A DNA stretch of 26,945 bases from the NCBI GenBank assembly GCA_002309575.1, contig DBXP01000024.1, positions 1-26,945 on the forward strand, read 5' to 3'. The notes below the pieces were generated by a model. That model ran no database searches, had not been told where the DNA came from, and worked only from the letters and a program-made list of their open reading frames with translations. Each line of letters opens with the position of its first letter. Position 1 is the first letter of the stretch. Origin of the DNA: a bacterium UBP6_UBA1209. GTDB lineage: Bacteria; UBP6; UBA1177. The position numbers were made by a program, and so were the translations under genes. Positions 6,926 to 14,357 of this stretch are shown in pieces.

Positions 6926-8965
6926 TTACCAATCATAAGTAGTGACTGTGCCGAGAACATAACCGGAATCGCTGAATTTAGGAGTTATCACGCAGGCATC
7001 GGAAGTGTAATCTCCTGCCCATTGGACCTCTGCGACTTTCCAAAGCGTACTTGCACTTTTGAAATTGGCAACCTGAGGCTCGACACCGAAGGTCGCCTTC
7101 AAGGTCCCGCCGCAGTAGACATTGACTACCGGATGAGTCAGCAGAGTGTTATTGTTTCCAAAGTAGTTGACTCCGATCCTGAAGGTGTCTCCGTCGTTCG
7201 GGTTGTCAAGGTTGATGTTCTCCGGGATTCCTGTCTGGGAGATGTTGTCTATGTCAAGGCGCGGGTTGTGACCACTGGCTGTATTCGGATACCCCCAGCT
7301 TGACATGCTGTAAGACGGAGACCCTGAATTTTTGCAGTTAGAATAATAACAAACATTTGAGCCAGTCCACGCCGTTGTTGTTCCTACCTTAGCAAGGTGC
7401 AGGTCGAGATCAATACGACCCGTCGTATCCCAGCAGAGCTCGATCCTCAAGCCCTCGGAAACGACACGGATGATCCAGGAACATTCGTAAACTTCGCCGT
7501 TCTGACGGGTGACTCTAAGGTGAAGGAGATAACTTCCCGAAAGCTGGAAGAGCACTTTGAAGTGTGATAGACCGACACCGCTCACGCTATTTGAGTTCTC
7601 TCCTTCGCCTCCCAGTTCTTCAAATGTTTTCGCACCCTTGACTTTGAAGCTGATTTTGTTGAGAACGATGTCGCAGGGACCTTTCGTCAAAGTCCATTCC
7701 CAGGTCGCAGTGTCGGCATCGTTGAATCTGTGACCGGTGTCGTAAATCTCGTTTCCGTTTATGGTCTTGTAGGCAAAAGGTCTGGCCGGTTCTGCGTTGA
7801 TGTCGTAAGCGCAGTCGATCGGCGGCTGGCAGCAGAGCTGGTCATCGATGCAGCCGTTGCAGTTGTTGTCGGAGTTGTCGCATACATCGATTTTGGGCAT
7901 CATGCCGCCTACGCAATCGCCCCACCTGCCGAGGACCGCCTTCGGATCCTTCAGGTTGACAACACAGGTCTGGACACCGTCAACACAGGCACCGATATTT
8001 CTGTAGTTGGGCGGGCCCATGAAGCAGGTCTGAGTCTGACCGGCAGTGCAGGGACAACCCTCGTCGACCTGACCGTCGCAGTCGTTGTCGAGCCCGTCGC
8101 AGAGATCTGCTGCAGCCTCGGAAGCCATTTCAGAAAGACATTCAGCCTGGATCGGAACGCACGTGTCGACGCAGCCTTCGGGGTTGCCCTCGTCCTGCGG
8201 GATCTCGTACTGGTCGCTGTAGCCGCCGGTGTTACCGCTGCCGTGGTAGCCGCTGTCAGAATCGCTGTCAGGGCCGGAATCACCTGTATCGCCGCAGTAT
8301 CCGCCATTGTCGGCCAGACCGTCGCAGTCGTTGTCAAGACCGTCGCGGCAGAGCTCGCCGCTCTCGATCACCGGAAGGACAGCGCCGGAGCATGGTCCCC
8401 ATGTCCCGTCGGCCTTGCAAGTTCTTGTCGCAGCCTTGCATGTGCCGACATCTTCGGTGTTCGCCGGACCTTCGTATTCGCACTTTTGGGAATCACCCTC
8501 GTTGCAGCCGGGGAGATCCGTCGGAGTGCCGTCTTCATCCGGTTCTTCGCCTGTATCGCCGCTGTGACCGCTGTCGGCTCCGCTATCTGGATGATCTGTG
8601 TCGCCGGAATCTCCTGAATCACCATCGGGCGTCGTGTGGCCTGAGTCGCCTGTATCCTTTATGCAGATATTATTTTCTTCATCGCATTCGAGCCCTTCGT
8701 TGCAGGTTTTGTTGGGGTAGCATTCGCCGTAAAGCTCACCCTGGTTTCTGCCGGACGGATTCTCGGCGTCATCGTCCGAATCGGATGGATCGCTGTCGTT
8801 CCGGTCTACGTCTGGTCTCTCGCCGTCCGTCTTTTCGGCATCGGCATCGTCACCCTGATATGCATCTGAGTTCTTGTCATTCGGATTTCCGAACGAGAGC
8901 CCAGAACCGCACGAAACTGCGAAAAGCATAAAAATCGTTAATAAAATAAAGTACTTGATTTTCAT
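6926..8965 (-). CDS. Lipoprotein with MopE-type metal-binding motifs and a DUF2135-like domain
   Basis: The 679-residue protein has a lipobox AVS-C19, followed by the tag F-G-N-P-N-D-K-N-S-D-A (25-35) shared with two other lipoproteins in the array. The cysteine cassette C-x5-C-x5-C-x6-C (82-101) matches the C-terminal cassette of the three preceding paralogues. Acidic Asp-Ser-Gly linkers separate three MopE-type motifs: CRDGLDNDCDG (206-216), CDGLDNDCDG (289-298) and CDNSDNNCNG (362-371). Each of the last two follows a C-x-G-x..-G-x-C module typical of myxobacterial surface proteins. The C-terminal region (about 506-645) holds ELCWDTTGRIDLDLHL, characteristic of the DUF2135/YfaP-like beta domain. 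It is the last gene of the long minus-strand array, 18 bases after the preceding stop. The function is probably surface binding. Confidence 0.85.
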   Translation of the reverse strand: MKIKYFILLTIFMLFAVSCGSGLSFGNPNDKNSDAYQGDDADAEKTDGERPDVDRNDSDPSDSDDDAENPSGRNQGELYGECYPNKTCNEGLECDEENNICIKDTGDSGHTTPDGDSGDSGDTDHPDSGADSGHSGDTGEEPDEDGTPTDLPGCNEGDSQKCEYEGPANTEDVGTCKAATRTCKADGTWGPCSGAVLPVIESGELCRDGLDNDCDGLADNGGYCGDTGDSGPDSDSDSGYHGSGNTGGYSDQYEIPQDEGNPEGCVDTCVPIQAECLSEMASEAAADLCDGLDNDCDGQVDEGCPCTAGQTQTCFMGPPNYRNIGACVDGVQTCVVNLKDPKAVLGRWGDCVGGMMPKIDVCDNSDNNCNGCIDDQLCCQPPIDCAYDINAEPARPFAYKTINGNEIYDTGHRFNDADTATWEWTLTKGPCDIVLNKISFKVKGAKTFEELGGEGENSNSVSGVGLSHFKVLFQLSGSYLLHLRVTRQNGEVYECSWIIRVVSEGLRIELCWDTTGRIDLDLHLAKVGTTTAWTGSNVCYYSNCKNSGSPSYSMSSWGYPNTASGHNPRLDIDNISQTGIPENINLDNPNDGDTFRIGVNYFGNNNTLLTHPVVNVYCGGTLKATFGVEPQVANFKSASTLWKVAEVQWAGDYTSDACVITPKFSDSGYVLGTVTTYDW

Positions 8966-9145
8966 AAAAATCTCCTTTTATTTCTACATTCGAAAGTCTT
9001 GATCGAGAGTCAGGACCGAACATCCCGAGCTTTTGACGGCTTCCGGCGCAAAGCAGGTGTTGTCGGATGCGCGGCAGAGCAGCCCGTCGTTGCAGGTCCT
9101 GTCGGGGTAACATTCAGCGCCGAGCTCGCCCTGTTTAGGTTCGGT
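8923..9145 (-). repeat. Direct repeat, copy 1 (gene end + spacer + signal-peptide start)
   Basis: This tract covers the C-terminal cassette of the 8984-11143 gene, the 18-base spacer and the first 14 codons of the 6926-8965 lipoprotein. It aligns without gaps to 11101-11323, with about 15 mismatches by my count, including 61 identical bases in a row across the spacer. The offset between copies is 2178 bases. Confidence 0.85.
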
Positions 9146-11143
9146 CGAACCTTCAGGATCGGTTGGATCGGTATCTGCGGTATCTCCTGTGTCAGAACTG
9201 CCGGTATCTCCAGTGTTGCCAGAGTCGGGATCTGTGTTGCCGGTATCGCCCGTGTCGGGGCTACCTGTGTCGCCGGAGGTGTCTCCCGAGTCCGGTTCCG
9301 TGTCGCCGGAATCGGTTGCCTCGCCGCCGCACTGAGCCTTCGGCGGGATCTCGCACTCAGCGACAGAAGGGCATTTTCCGAGTCTGAGTCTGAGCGGGAT
9401 GTTGCTGTTTGTGTAGTAAATGATATTTGAATCATCGGAAATAACTGCTGTATTTTTGATGACCTCGTTCTTTGAAAGGTTGTCCTTCGGTCTTACAGCG
9501 AATCTGATCCACACACCCTCTTCGCAGGTCATCGTTGACTTGTCACAGTAAGAGATCTGATCGGCGATTTTGCGGGGCTTGGCGAACGGGAAGCCTCCGT
9601 TGACATCTTCAACCGGTTTCCAGTCCGTACCGTTGCCGTACGGGTCGAATTTCGTAGCGATTTCGGTCGTTCCCGGAACATATTCGACCTGTGTCGGGAG
9701 CGTATCCTGAACATCTACGTCGAAAGCGATGTTCTCGCCCCAGTTCTGAACTTTGATCATGTAATAGAAAGGTCTGTCATAACAAACTGTATCGGGATCA
9801 GGAGAACATGAGCAGTAGTCTTTTTCCCTTCCGTTCAGAGTTCTCGGGTTTGCTGGGATATCGAATGCCGGTGTCTTGGTATCGACGCTGACGATGAGAA
9901 AGTTGGTGTAGACCTGGTCCTGGTTTGCGCCGATCTTGAGATTGAACTGTGTGTCTCCTCTCTGAAGGTGCTCGGCAAAACCACCGTAGGTCTTGGCGTC
10001 TATCCTGAAGACATCGGCATCGATTGCGTATTCGATCGGGTTTGTCGTCGATGCCGGGTTGTTCGGATCACCGATGCAGAAAGGATAATCATCCTGCCAG
10101 CCGAAAACCGACGAGATCGAGTTGAAAACCTCGGTGTAGTTGAAAGCATTACCGTTTGAATCCTGAGTCCTGAACGGGTTGCAGTCATTCGACATAAGCG
10201 TGTAGTCCGATGTTGCGTGCTGACCCCTGATCGCCAGGCCCTCTGGTTCGGCAGCGCCGAAAAGGTTGAGTCCAGTTGCACTTGCAAGACCAGGGTCGCC
10301 TTCAAAGGAGAGGAGACCGAGTCTGACCATTGCCTCGCTAGGAAGCTCGAAACCGCTGACAGTGATTTCAGCAGCCTCGAAGTGGTATGCCGCAAGACCG
10401 TGGTAGATGTAGATCTTCTTCGCGGCGATGTGTGACGAAGTGTAGACGAAAGGAAGAGCCCAGCCGCCGACAAGTCCGCTTGTCGTAAGATAATTCTGAT
10501 GGTTGCTGCACGCCATTCCCTTGACGTTGTAGTCTCCGTAAAGAGCTTCGCCGGGCTTCATTCCGCGCTGTTCGCCCATGAGTACGATCTCCTTCATGAA
10601 ATCGGTGACGTCAACGCGATAGGTGTAAACCGCCGTTTCACCCGTATTAGTGTCTGCCGGCATATCGAGAGTCTCGAACTCAAAGCCGCCCTGAGAAGTC
10701 GGACTCGGCATTCCCTGATACGACGCAGTGACCTCTCTGGTGAGCGTTAAGGACGGGTCTACCGCATTTGTGAATGTAAGCGTGACCGAGTTGTCGGTCG
10801 GGGTGTTCAAATTATCCGGATCATGACCGGAAAGCCATATCAGGAAAGCGCGGTCGACATCAGCATCTTCCGGAACATGCCTTGAAGTCAAAGTATAAGT
10901 TGAACCGATATTCGGGTCTATGCATGTATCGGCCTGCGGGTTTCCGGCAGTTGTTGTCGCTGTGCCGGTGACCTGCTCTATCAATGATTTGTGCATGATG
11001 AAGAAGTCCCATGCTCCCTCTTCCCATTTGAGTGTCGTTCCGTCAGGAGCGACGGAGATGCCTGAGCCGCCGATTGCCGCTGAAAGGAACATTGGGGTCA
11101 AAAGCATAGAAATCGTTAATAAAATAAAGTACTTGTTTTTCAT
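8984..11143 (-). CDS. Exported modular surface protein: paralogue domain + DUF11 + acidic linker + Cys cassette
   Basis: I place the start at 11143 (719 residues), where MKNKYFILL begins a signal peptide. A GGAG site lies 6 bases upstream, and the spacer matches that of the next gene; the ATG 12 bases earlier overlaps this site. Cleavage is likely after LSA (about residue 22), with no lipobox. Residues 30-425 form a beta-rich domain with blocks AFLIWLSG, YRVDVTDF, GWALPFVY, SFEGDPGL and EVFNSISSVFGW, which often stands before DUF11 repeats in bacterial surface proteins. A DUF11-type repeat follows (about 455-590, Y-x-I-K-V-Q-N-W-G ... N-T-A-V-I-S-D). Then come an Asp-Ser-Gly-Thr linker (610-668) and the C-terminal cassette ending K-S-S-G-C-S-V-L-T. 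It is flanked by near-identical direct repeats. Confidence 0.85.
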   Translation of the reverse strand: MKNKYFILLTISMLLTPMFLSAAIGGSGISVAPDGTTLKWEEGAWDFFIMHKSLIEQVTGTATTTAGNPQADTCIDPNIGSTYTLTSRHVPEDADVDRAFLIWLSGHDPDNLNTPTDNSVTLTFTNAVDPSLTLTREVTASYQGMPSPTSQGGFEFETLDMPADTNTGETAVYTYRVDVTDFMKEIVLMGEQRGMKPGEALYGDYNVKGMACSNHQNYLTTSGLVGGWALPFVYTSSHIAAKKIYIYHGLAAYHFEAAEITVSGFELPSEAMVRLGLLSFEGDPGLASATGLNLFGAAEPEGLAIRGQHATSDYTLMSNDCNPFRTQDSNGNAFNYTEVFNSISSVFGWQDDYPFCIGDPNNPASTTNPIEYAIDADVFRIDAKTYGGFAEHLQRGDTQFNLKIGANQDQVYTNFLIVSVDTKTPAFDIPANPRTLNGREKDYCSCSPDPDTVCYDRPFYYMIKVQNWGENIAFDVDVQDTLPTQVEYVPGTTEIATKFDPYGNGTDWKPVEDVNGGFPFAKPRKIADQISYCDKSTMTCEEGVWIRFAVRPKDNLSKNEVIKNTAVISDDSNIIYYTNSNIPLRLRLGKCPSVAECEIPPKAQCGGEATDSGDTEPDSGDTSGDTGSPDTGDTGNTDPDSGNTGDTGSSDTGDTADTDPTDPEGSTEPKQGELGAECYPDRTCNDGLLCRASDNTCFAPEAVKSSGCSVLTLDQDFRM
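9140..9316 (-). repeat. Low-complexity DNA coding for a (D-S/T-G-D-T)n linker
   Basis: About 59 codons specify degenerate repeats of Asp-Thr-Gly-Asp-Thr and Asp-Ser-Gly-Asp-Thr, joining the DUF11 region to the C-terminal cassette. Codon use varies between units, so the repeat is older at protein level than at DNA level. It most likely acts as an extended acidic spacer. Confidence 0.7.
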
Positions 11144-11323
11144 AAAAAACTCCATTTATTTCTACATTCGAAAGTCTTGATCGAGAGTCAGGACCGAACA
11201 TCCCGAGCTTTTGACTGGTTCCGGTTCGAAACAGGTATTGTCGGATGAACGGCAGAGCAGTCCGTCGTTGCAGGTCCTGTCGGGGTAGCATTCAGCGCCG
11301 AGCTCGCCCTGTTTAGGTTCGGT
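11101..11323 (-). repeat. Direct repeat, copy 2 (gene end + spacer + signal-peptide start)
   Basis: This is the partner of 8923-9145. It covers the C-terminal cassette of the 11162-14335 gene, the 18-base spacer and the first codons of the 8984-11143 gene. The two copies bracket that entire gene, so recombination between them would delete or amplify it cleanly. Confidence 0.85.
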
Positions 11324-14300
11324 GTCGGTTTCCGTATCATCGCACCCCAGGTCGCCATCAGGACAGTCATATGTGAAAACCTGAGATTTGACAGGAAGTT
11401 CGTAGATCGTTGTTTCAGGGCTGTCAAGGGCTATGCCTCCTGTCGGGATAGTGATCATGCCGTACATGGGCGGATCCGCCTTTTTCATATCGAAATCGAC
11501 ATAGATGATGAGGATTTTTTCCTCATCCTTTTGGTAGTAGAGCTGCGGCTCGAACTCCTCGTGCTCGAAAGTGATTTCCGATACTCCCTCTTCTCCGGAT
11601 TTGGTTCCGAAACCGCTCTTTTCAGCTATTTTGACGTCACCTATGCCGTCTTTGTTTGTGTCGACCCAGAGCGAGACGGCTGTGATCCCGTTTGTGCCGC
11701 CGAATTTTACGGCATTTCCCGGAGCCTTGATTCTGAGTTTCCGCAAAATAACTTCTTCCCATGTCGATTTAGTCCTGAGCTGCAGGACGGGGATATCCGT
11801 GTTCATTATGGAAACCGGCGGAATTTCAGGAGAGTCGTTGCTGGCTGCCACGATGAAATAGTTACCTGTCGGTTCGATATAAAATTCAGGGAAATTGACC
11901 GTTCCGTTCTCGACGGAAACAAAACTGCCGTCATATCCGGAGTTGACGGTTAGATCTGCGTCTTTGAAGTAGAAGCGGAACGACGTGTCCTGCGGAACAG
12001 TTGCGCTTTTGTAGGTAAATTTTGTCCTGACAAGGAAGTGGTTCAAAGATTTTCCTGCGTATTTCTTCATACTTGCATCAAGCGTGAATTTTATGTAGTT
12101 GTCTTCGATGCGGGCTCCTTTGCTGCTGACTATCGTATCGATCGCATTGTTGTAAAGACCGTCTTCGTCCGCGTCATAGATGAGCTCAGGCTCGCTGAAT
12201 TCGAATCCTTCGTCGCGGTTCGTGTCGAAGTGGACCTTTATCATATCGAAGTTGATAAATTTTTCCTCTTCGCAGCCGGAAGCCTGAAGCGTGAACTGTC
12301 CGACGACGATAGGCTGTTTGCCGTCGGTCTTGGCCAGGATTATCATGTTGTCGGATTTAGGTGAGTTTTTGCCGATAGCTGCCTTCACCTCCGCATCGCT
12401 GCACATGATCGTCTGGTCGTCTACGCACTTGAAGTTTTCGCAGACATATCCCGGGAGACAATCGGGAAGGCTCGGTTCACCGCACTCTTTTTCAACGGGT
12501 TCCGGCTCCTCTTCTTTCAAGCCGCCGCACATTTCGGGAGTCGGATTCGTGCATACGGCATCCGAGACGCAGCTGCCGGGTTTCAGCTTGAGAGGGTAGG
12601 AGTTGTTGGTTTTGTAAGGCGTGTCGCTGCCGGAATCGCTGATAAGCGCAATATTCGTGAAGACATAGTTTGCTGCGGTACCTTGTTTCGGTCTGACTTT
12701 GTATCTGACAAGGATCGTATCTTTGCAGGTTTCTGTCGACTTGTTGCACTTCTCCATCCTGTCGCTGATCTTTACGCCGTTTCCTGAAAGCGGGAATTTG
12801 CCGCCGTTTTTGTCAGGAAGGGGTTCCCAGTCGGTCCCGTTGCCGTAGTCGTTGAACTTCGTCGCGAACTCGGTCGTTCCGGAAACATATTCAAGCTGAG
12901 GGTCGAGTTCGTCGGAAACCGTGACATTTTCTGCCGCATCGTCGCCCCAGTTCTGTATTTTAATAAGGTAATAGAATTCCTTGTTTGTGCCGTTCCCCTG
13001 GCAGTAGTAGTCATTATACATGTTACTTGCCGCAGGCGGACATGAGCAGGAATACTTTTCGCTTTCGCCGGGGATGTTGAAGCGCGAGCCTTTGATATCG
13101 ACCGAAAGAGCCATGAAGTTCGAGAATACAGCATCCTGATTTACGCCGAAATTGACGTCGAATCCCTCCCCATCTTTCGGCAGATGAGCCTGAAGGTTGA
13201 TGTTCTTTGCTGAATCGAGGTCAAAGGTGTCGACGTCGATGCCGAAGTTGCTGTTTCCCCAACCGACGCTGTAGCACTCGATTTCGTCTGTATACCAGCC
13301 CGGAACAGAGGATACCGAGTTGAAAATTTCGGTGTAGCCTGTCTCTCTCGGGTTACATTTATCGGTCAGACGATATGCGCCCTGAGCCTCGGCATCCGGA
13401 GTGATGCCCTTGACTGAGATCTCCTCTGTAGGAAGATTTGCGTTTGTTAAGCCGGTATCTCCATCGGCGACCATCGTGGCGATGCGGAGTTCGGGATAGG
13501 GAGCCAGCTCCAAGTTTCTTACTTCGGCTGTCGATATTAGACCGTAGGCGAATGCGAGACTGTTGTAGAGATAGATCTTTTTCGGTCTGTCGATACTCTT
13601 TGATCTGTAGATGAAGAAGACCGCCCATGCGCTGACCATCGACCCTGTGCATTTGTAGGCATCGTGATCTGTGCATTCAAGACCGCTTACGGTATAGGTG
13701 CCGTAGTACTCTCCGGTCCCTTCAATGAGCCCGTTGGTCTTGTTGGTTTCGTAGATCCTGTTAAAGAAATCCGTGACATCGACGCGGTATGTGAAGTAAC
13801 CGACATCGAGATTTTCTTCGGGATCACCGTAATATGTTTCGGAGCAGTCGGTGTAGGCTGTAGTCAAGTATTTGATACCCTCGAAATCGAAAGAGGGGAG
13901 ATCTGTAAGCCTCCTGCCGTATTCACCGGATGTGATGTATTCACTCAATTTTACGGAGCTGTCGTTTCTCTGCGTGAAGGAGAGCTGGACATCGTTGTCG
14001 GTCGGTTCGTCGATCCTGTCTGGGGCGACGGCTCCCATCCAGACGAGGTAGGCCTTCTCGATGAGCGCATCTTCCGGAATGTGGAAGTTGTCGAGGGTAA
14101 ACGAGCTCGAATCCATACAGGTGTCTCCCTGCGGATTTTCGTTGCTTTCGCCTAAGAGCAGGATGCGGTCGTCGAGGTTCGAGTTGAACATGACGAAAAA
14201 ATCCTGACCGCCGTCTTCCCAGGTCATCGCGGGAATCCCTCCGATCATGCTGCCGTAATTGTCATCTTCCTCGGCAGTGACGGCAGAGAAAGCGACAAGA

Positions 14301-14335
14301 ATTAAAAAGAATAGTGCGAATTTTGTGTTTTTCAT
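11162..14335 (-). CDS. Large exported modular surface protein: paralogue domain + DUF11 + insert + Cys cassette
   Basis: The start is set at 14335 (1057 residues), where MKNTKFALFF begins a clear signal peptide with a GAGG site 6 bases upstream. An in-frame ATG 30 bases earlier would add a charged leader and overlap the preceding gene. Cleavage is likely after VTA (residue 21), with no lipobox. The N-terminal domain (about 22-415) is paralogous to that of its two neighbours (KAYLVWMG, YRVDVTDF, SAWAVFFIY, EIFNSVSSVPGW). A DUF11-type repeat spans about 450-590. A Cys cluster at 618-637 is followed by an insert found only here (about 640-990), with Ca-type loops DTNRDEG, DADEDGLYNN and DTNKDGIGD. 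The last 51 residues are the shared cassette ending K-S-S-G-C-S-V-L-T-L-D-Q-D-F-R-M. The function is unknown but probably extracellular binding. Confidence 0.85.
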   Translation of the reverse strand: MKNTKFALFFLILVAFSAVTAEEDDNYGSMIGGIPAMTWEDGGQDFFVMFNSNLDDRILLLGESNENPQGDTCMDSSSFTLDNFHIPEDALIEKAYLVWMGAVAPDRIDEPTDNDVQLSFTQRNDSSVKLSEYITSGEYGRRLTDLPSFDFEGIKYLTTAYTDCSETYYGDPEENLDVGYFTYRVDVTDFFNRIYETNKTNGLIEGTGEYYGTYTVSGLECTDHDAYKCTGSMVSAWAVFFIYRSKSIDRPKKIYLYNSLAFAYGLISTAEVRNLELAPYPELRIATMVADGDTGLTNANLPTEEISVKGITPDAEAQGAYRLTDKCNPRETGYTEIFNSVSSVPGWYTDEIECYSVGWGNSNFGIDVDTFDLDSAKNINLQAHLPKDGEGFDVNFGVNQDAVFSNFMALSVDIKGSRFNIPGESEKYSCSCPPAASNMYNDYYCQGNGTNKEFYYLIKIQNWGDDAAENVTVSDELDPQLEYVSGTTEFATKFNDYGNGTDWEPLPDKNGGKFPLSGNGVKISDRMEKCNKSTETCKDTILVRYKVRPKQGTAANYVFTNIALISDSGSDTPYKTNNSYPLKLKPGSCVSDAVCTNPTPEMCGGLKEEEPEPVEKECGEPSLPDCLPGYVCENFKCVDDQTIMCSDAEVKAAIGKNSPKSDNMIILAKTDGKQPIVVGQFTLQASGCEEEKFINFDMIKVHFDTNRDEGFEFSEPELIYDADEDGLYNNAIDTIVSSKGARIEDNYIKFTLDASMKKYAGKSLNHFLVRTKFTYKSATVPQDTSFRFYFKDADLTVNSGYDGSFVSVENGTVNFPEFYIEPTGNYFIVAASNDSPEIPPVSIMNTDIPVLQLRTKSTWEEVILRKLRIKAPGNAVKFGGTNGITAVSLWVDTNKDGIGDVKIAEKSGFGTKSGEEGVSEITFEHEEFEPQLYYQKDEEKILIIYVDFDMKKADPPMYGMITIPTGGIALDSPETTIYELPVKSQVFTYDCPDGDLGCDDTETDTEPKQGELGAECYPDRTCNDGLLCRSSDNTCFEPEPVKSSGCSVLTLDQDFRM

Positions 14336-14357
14336 TTTAACCTCAAAGGCAAAAGTT

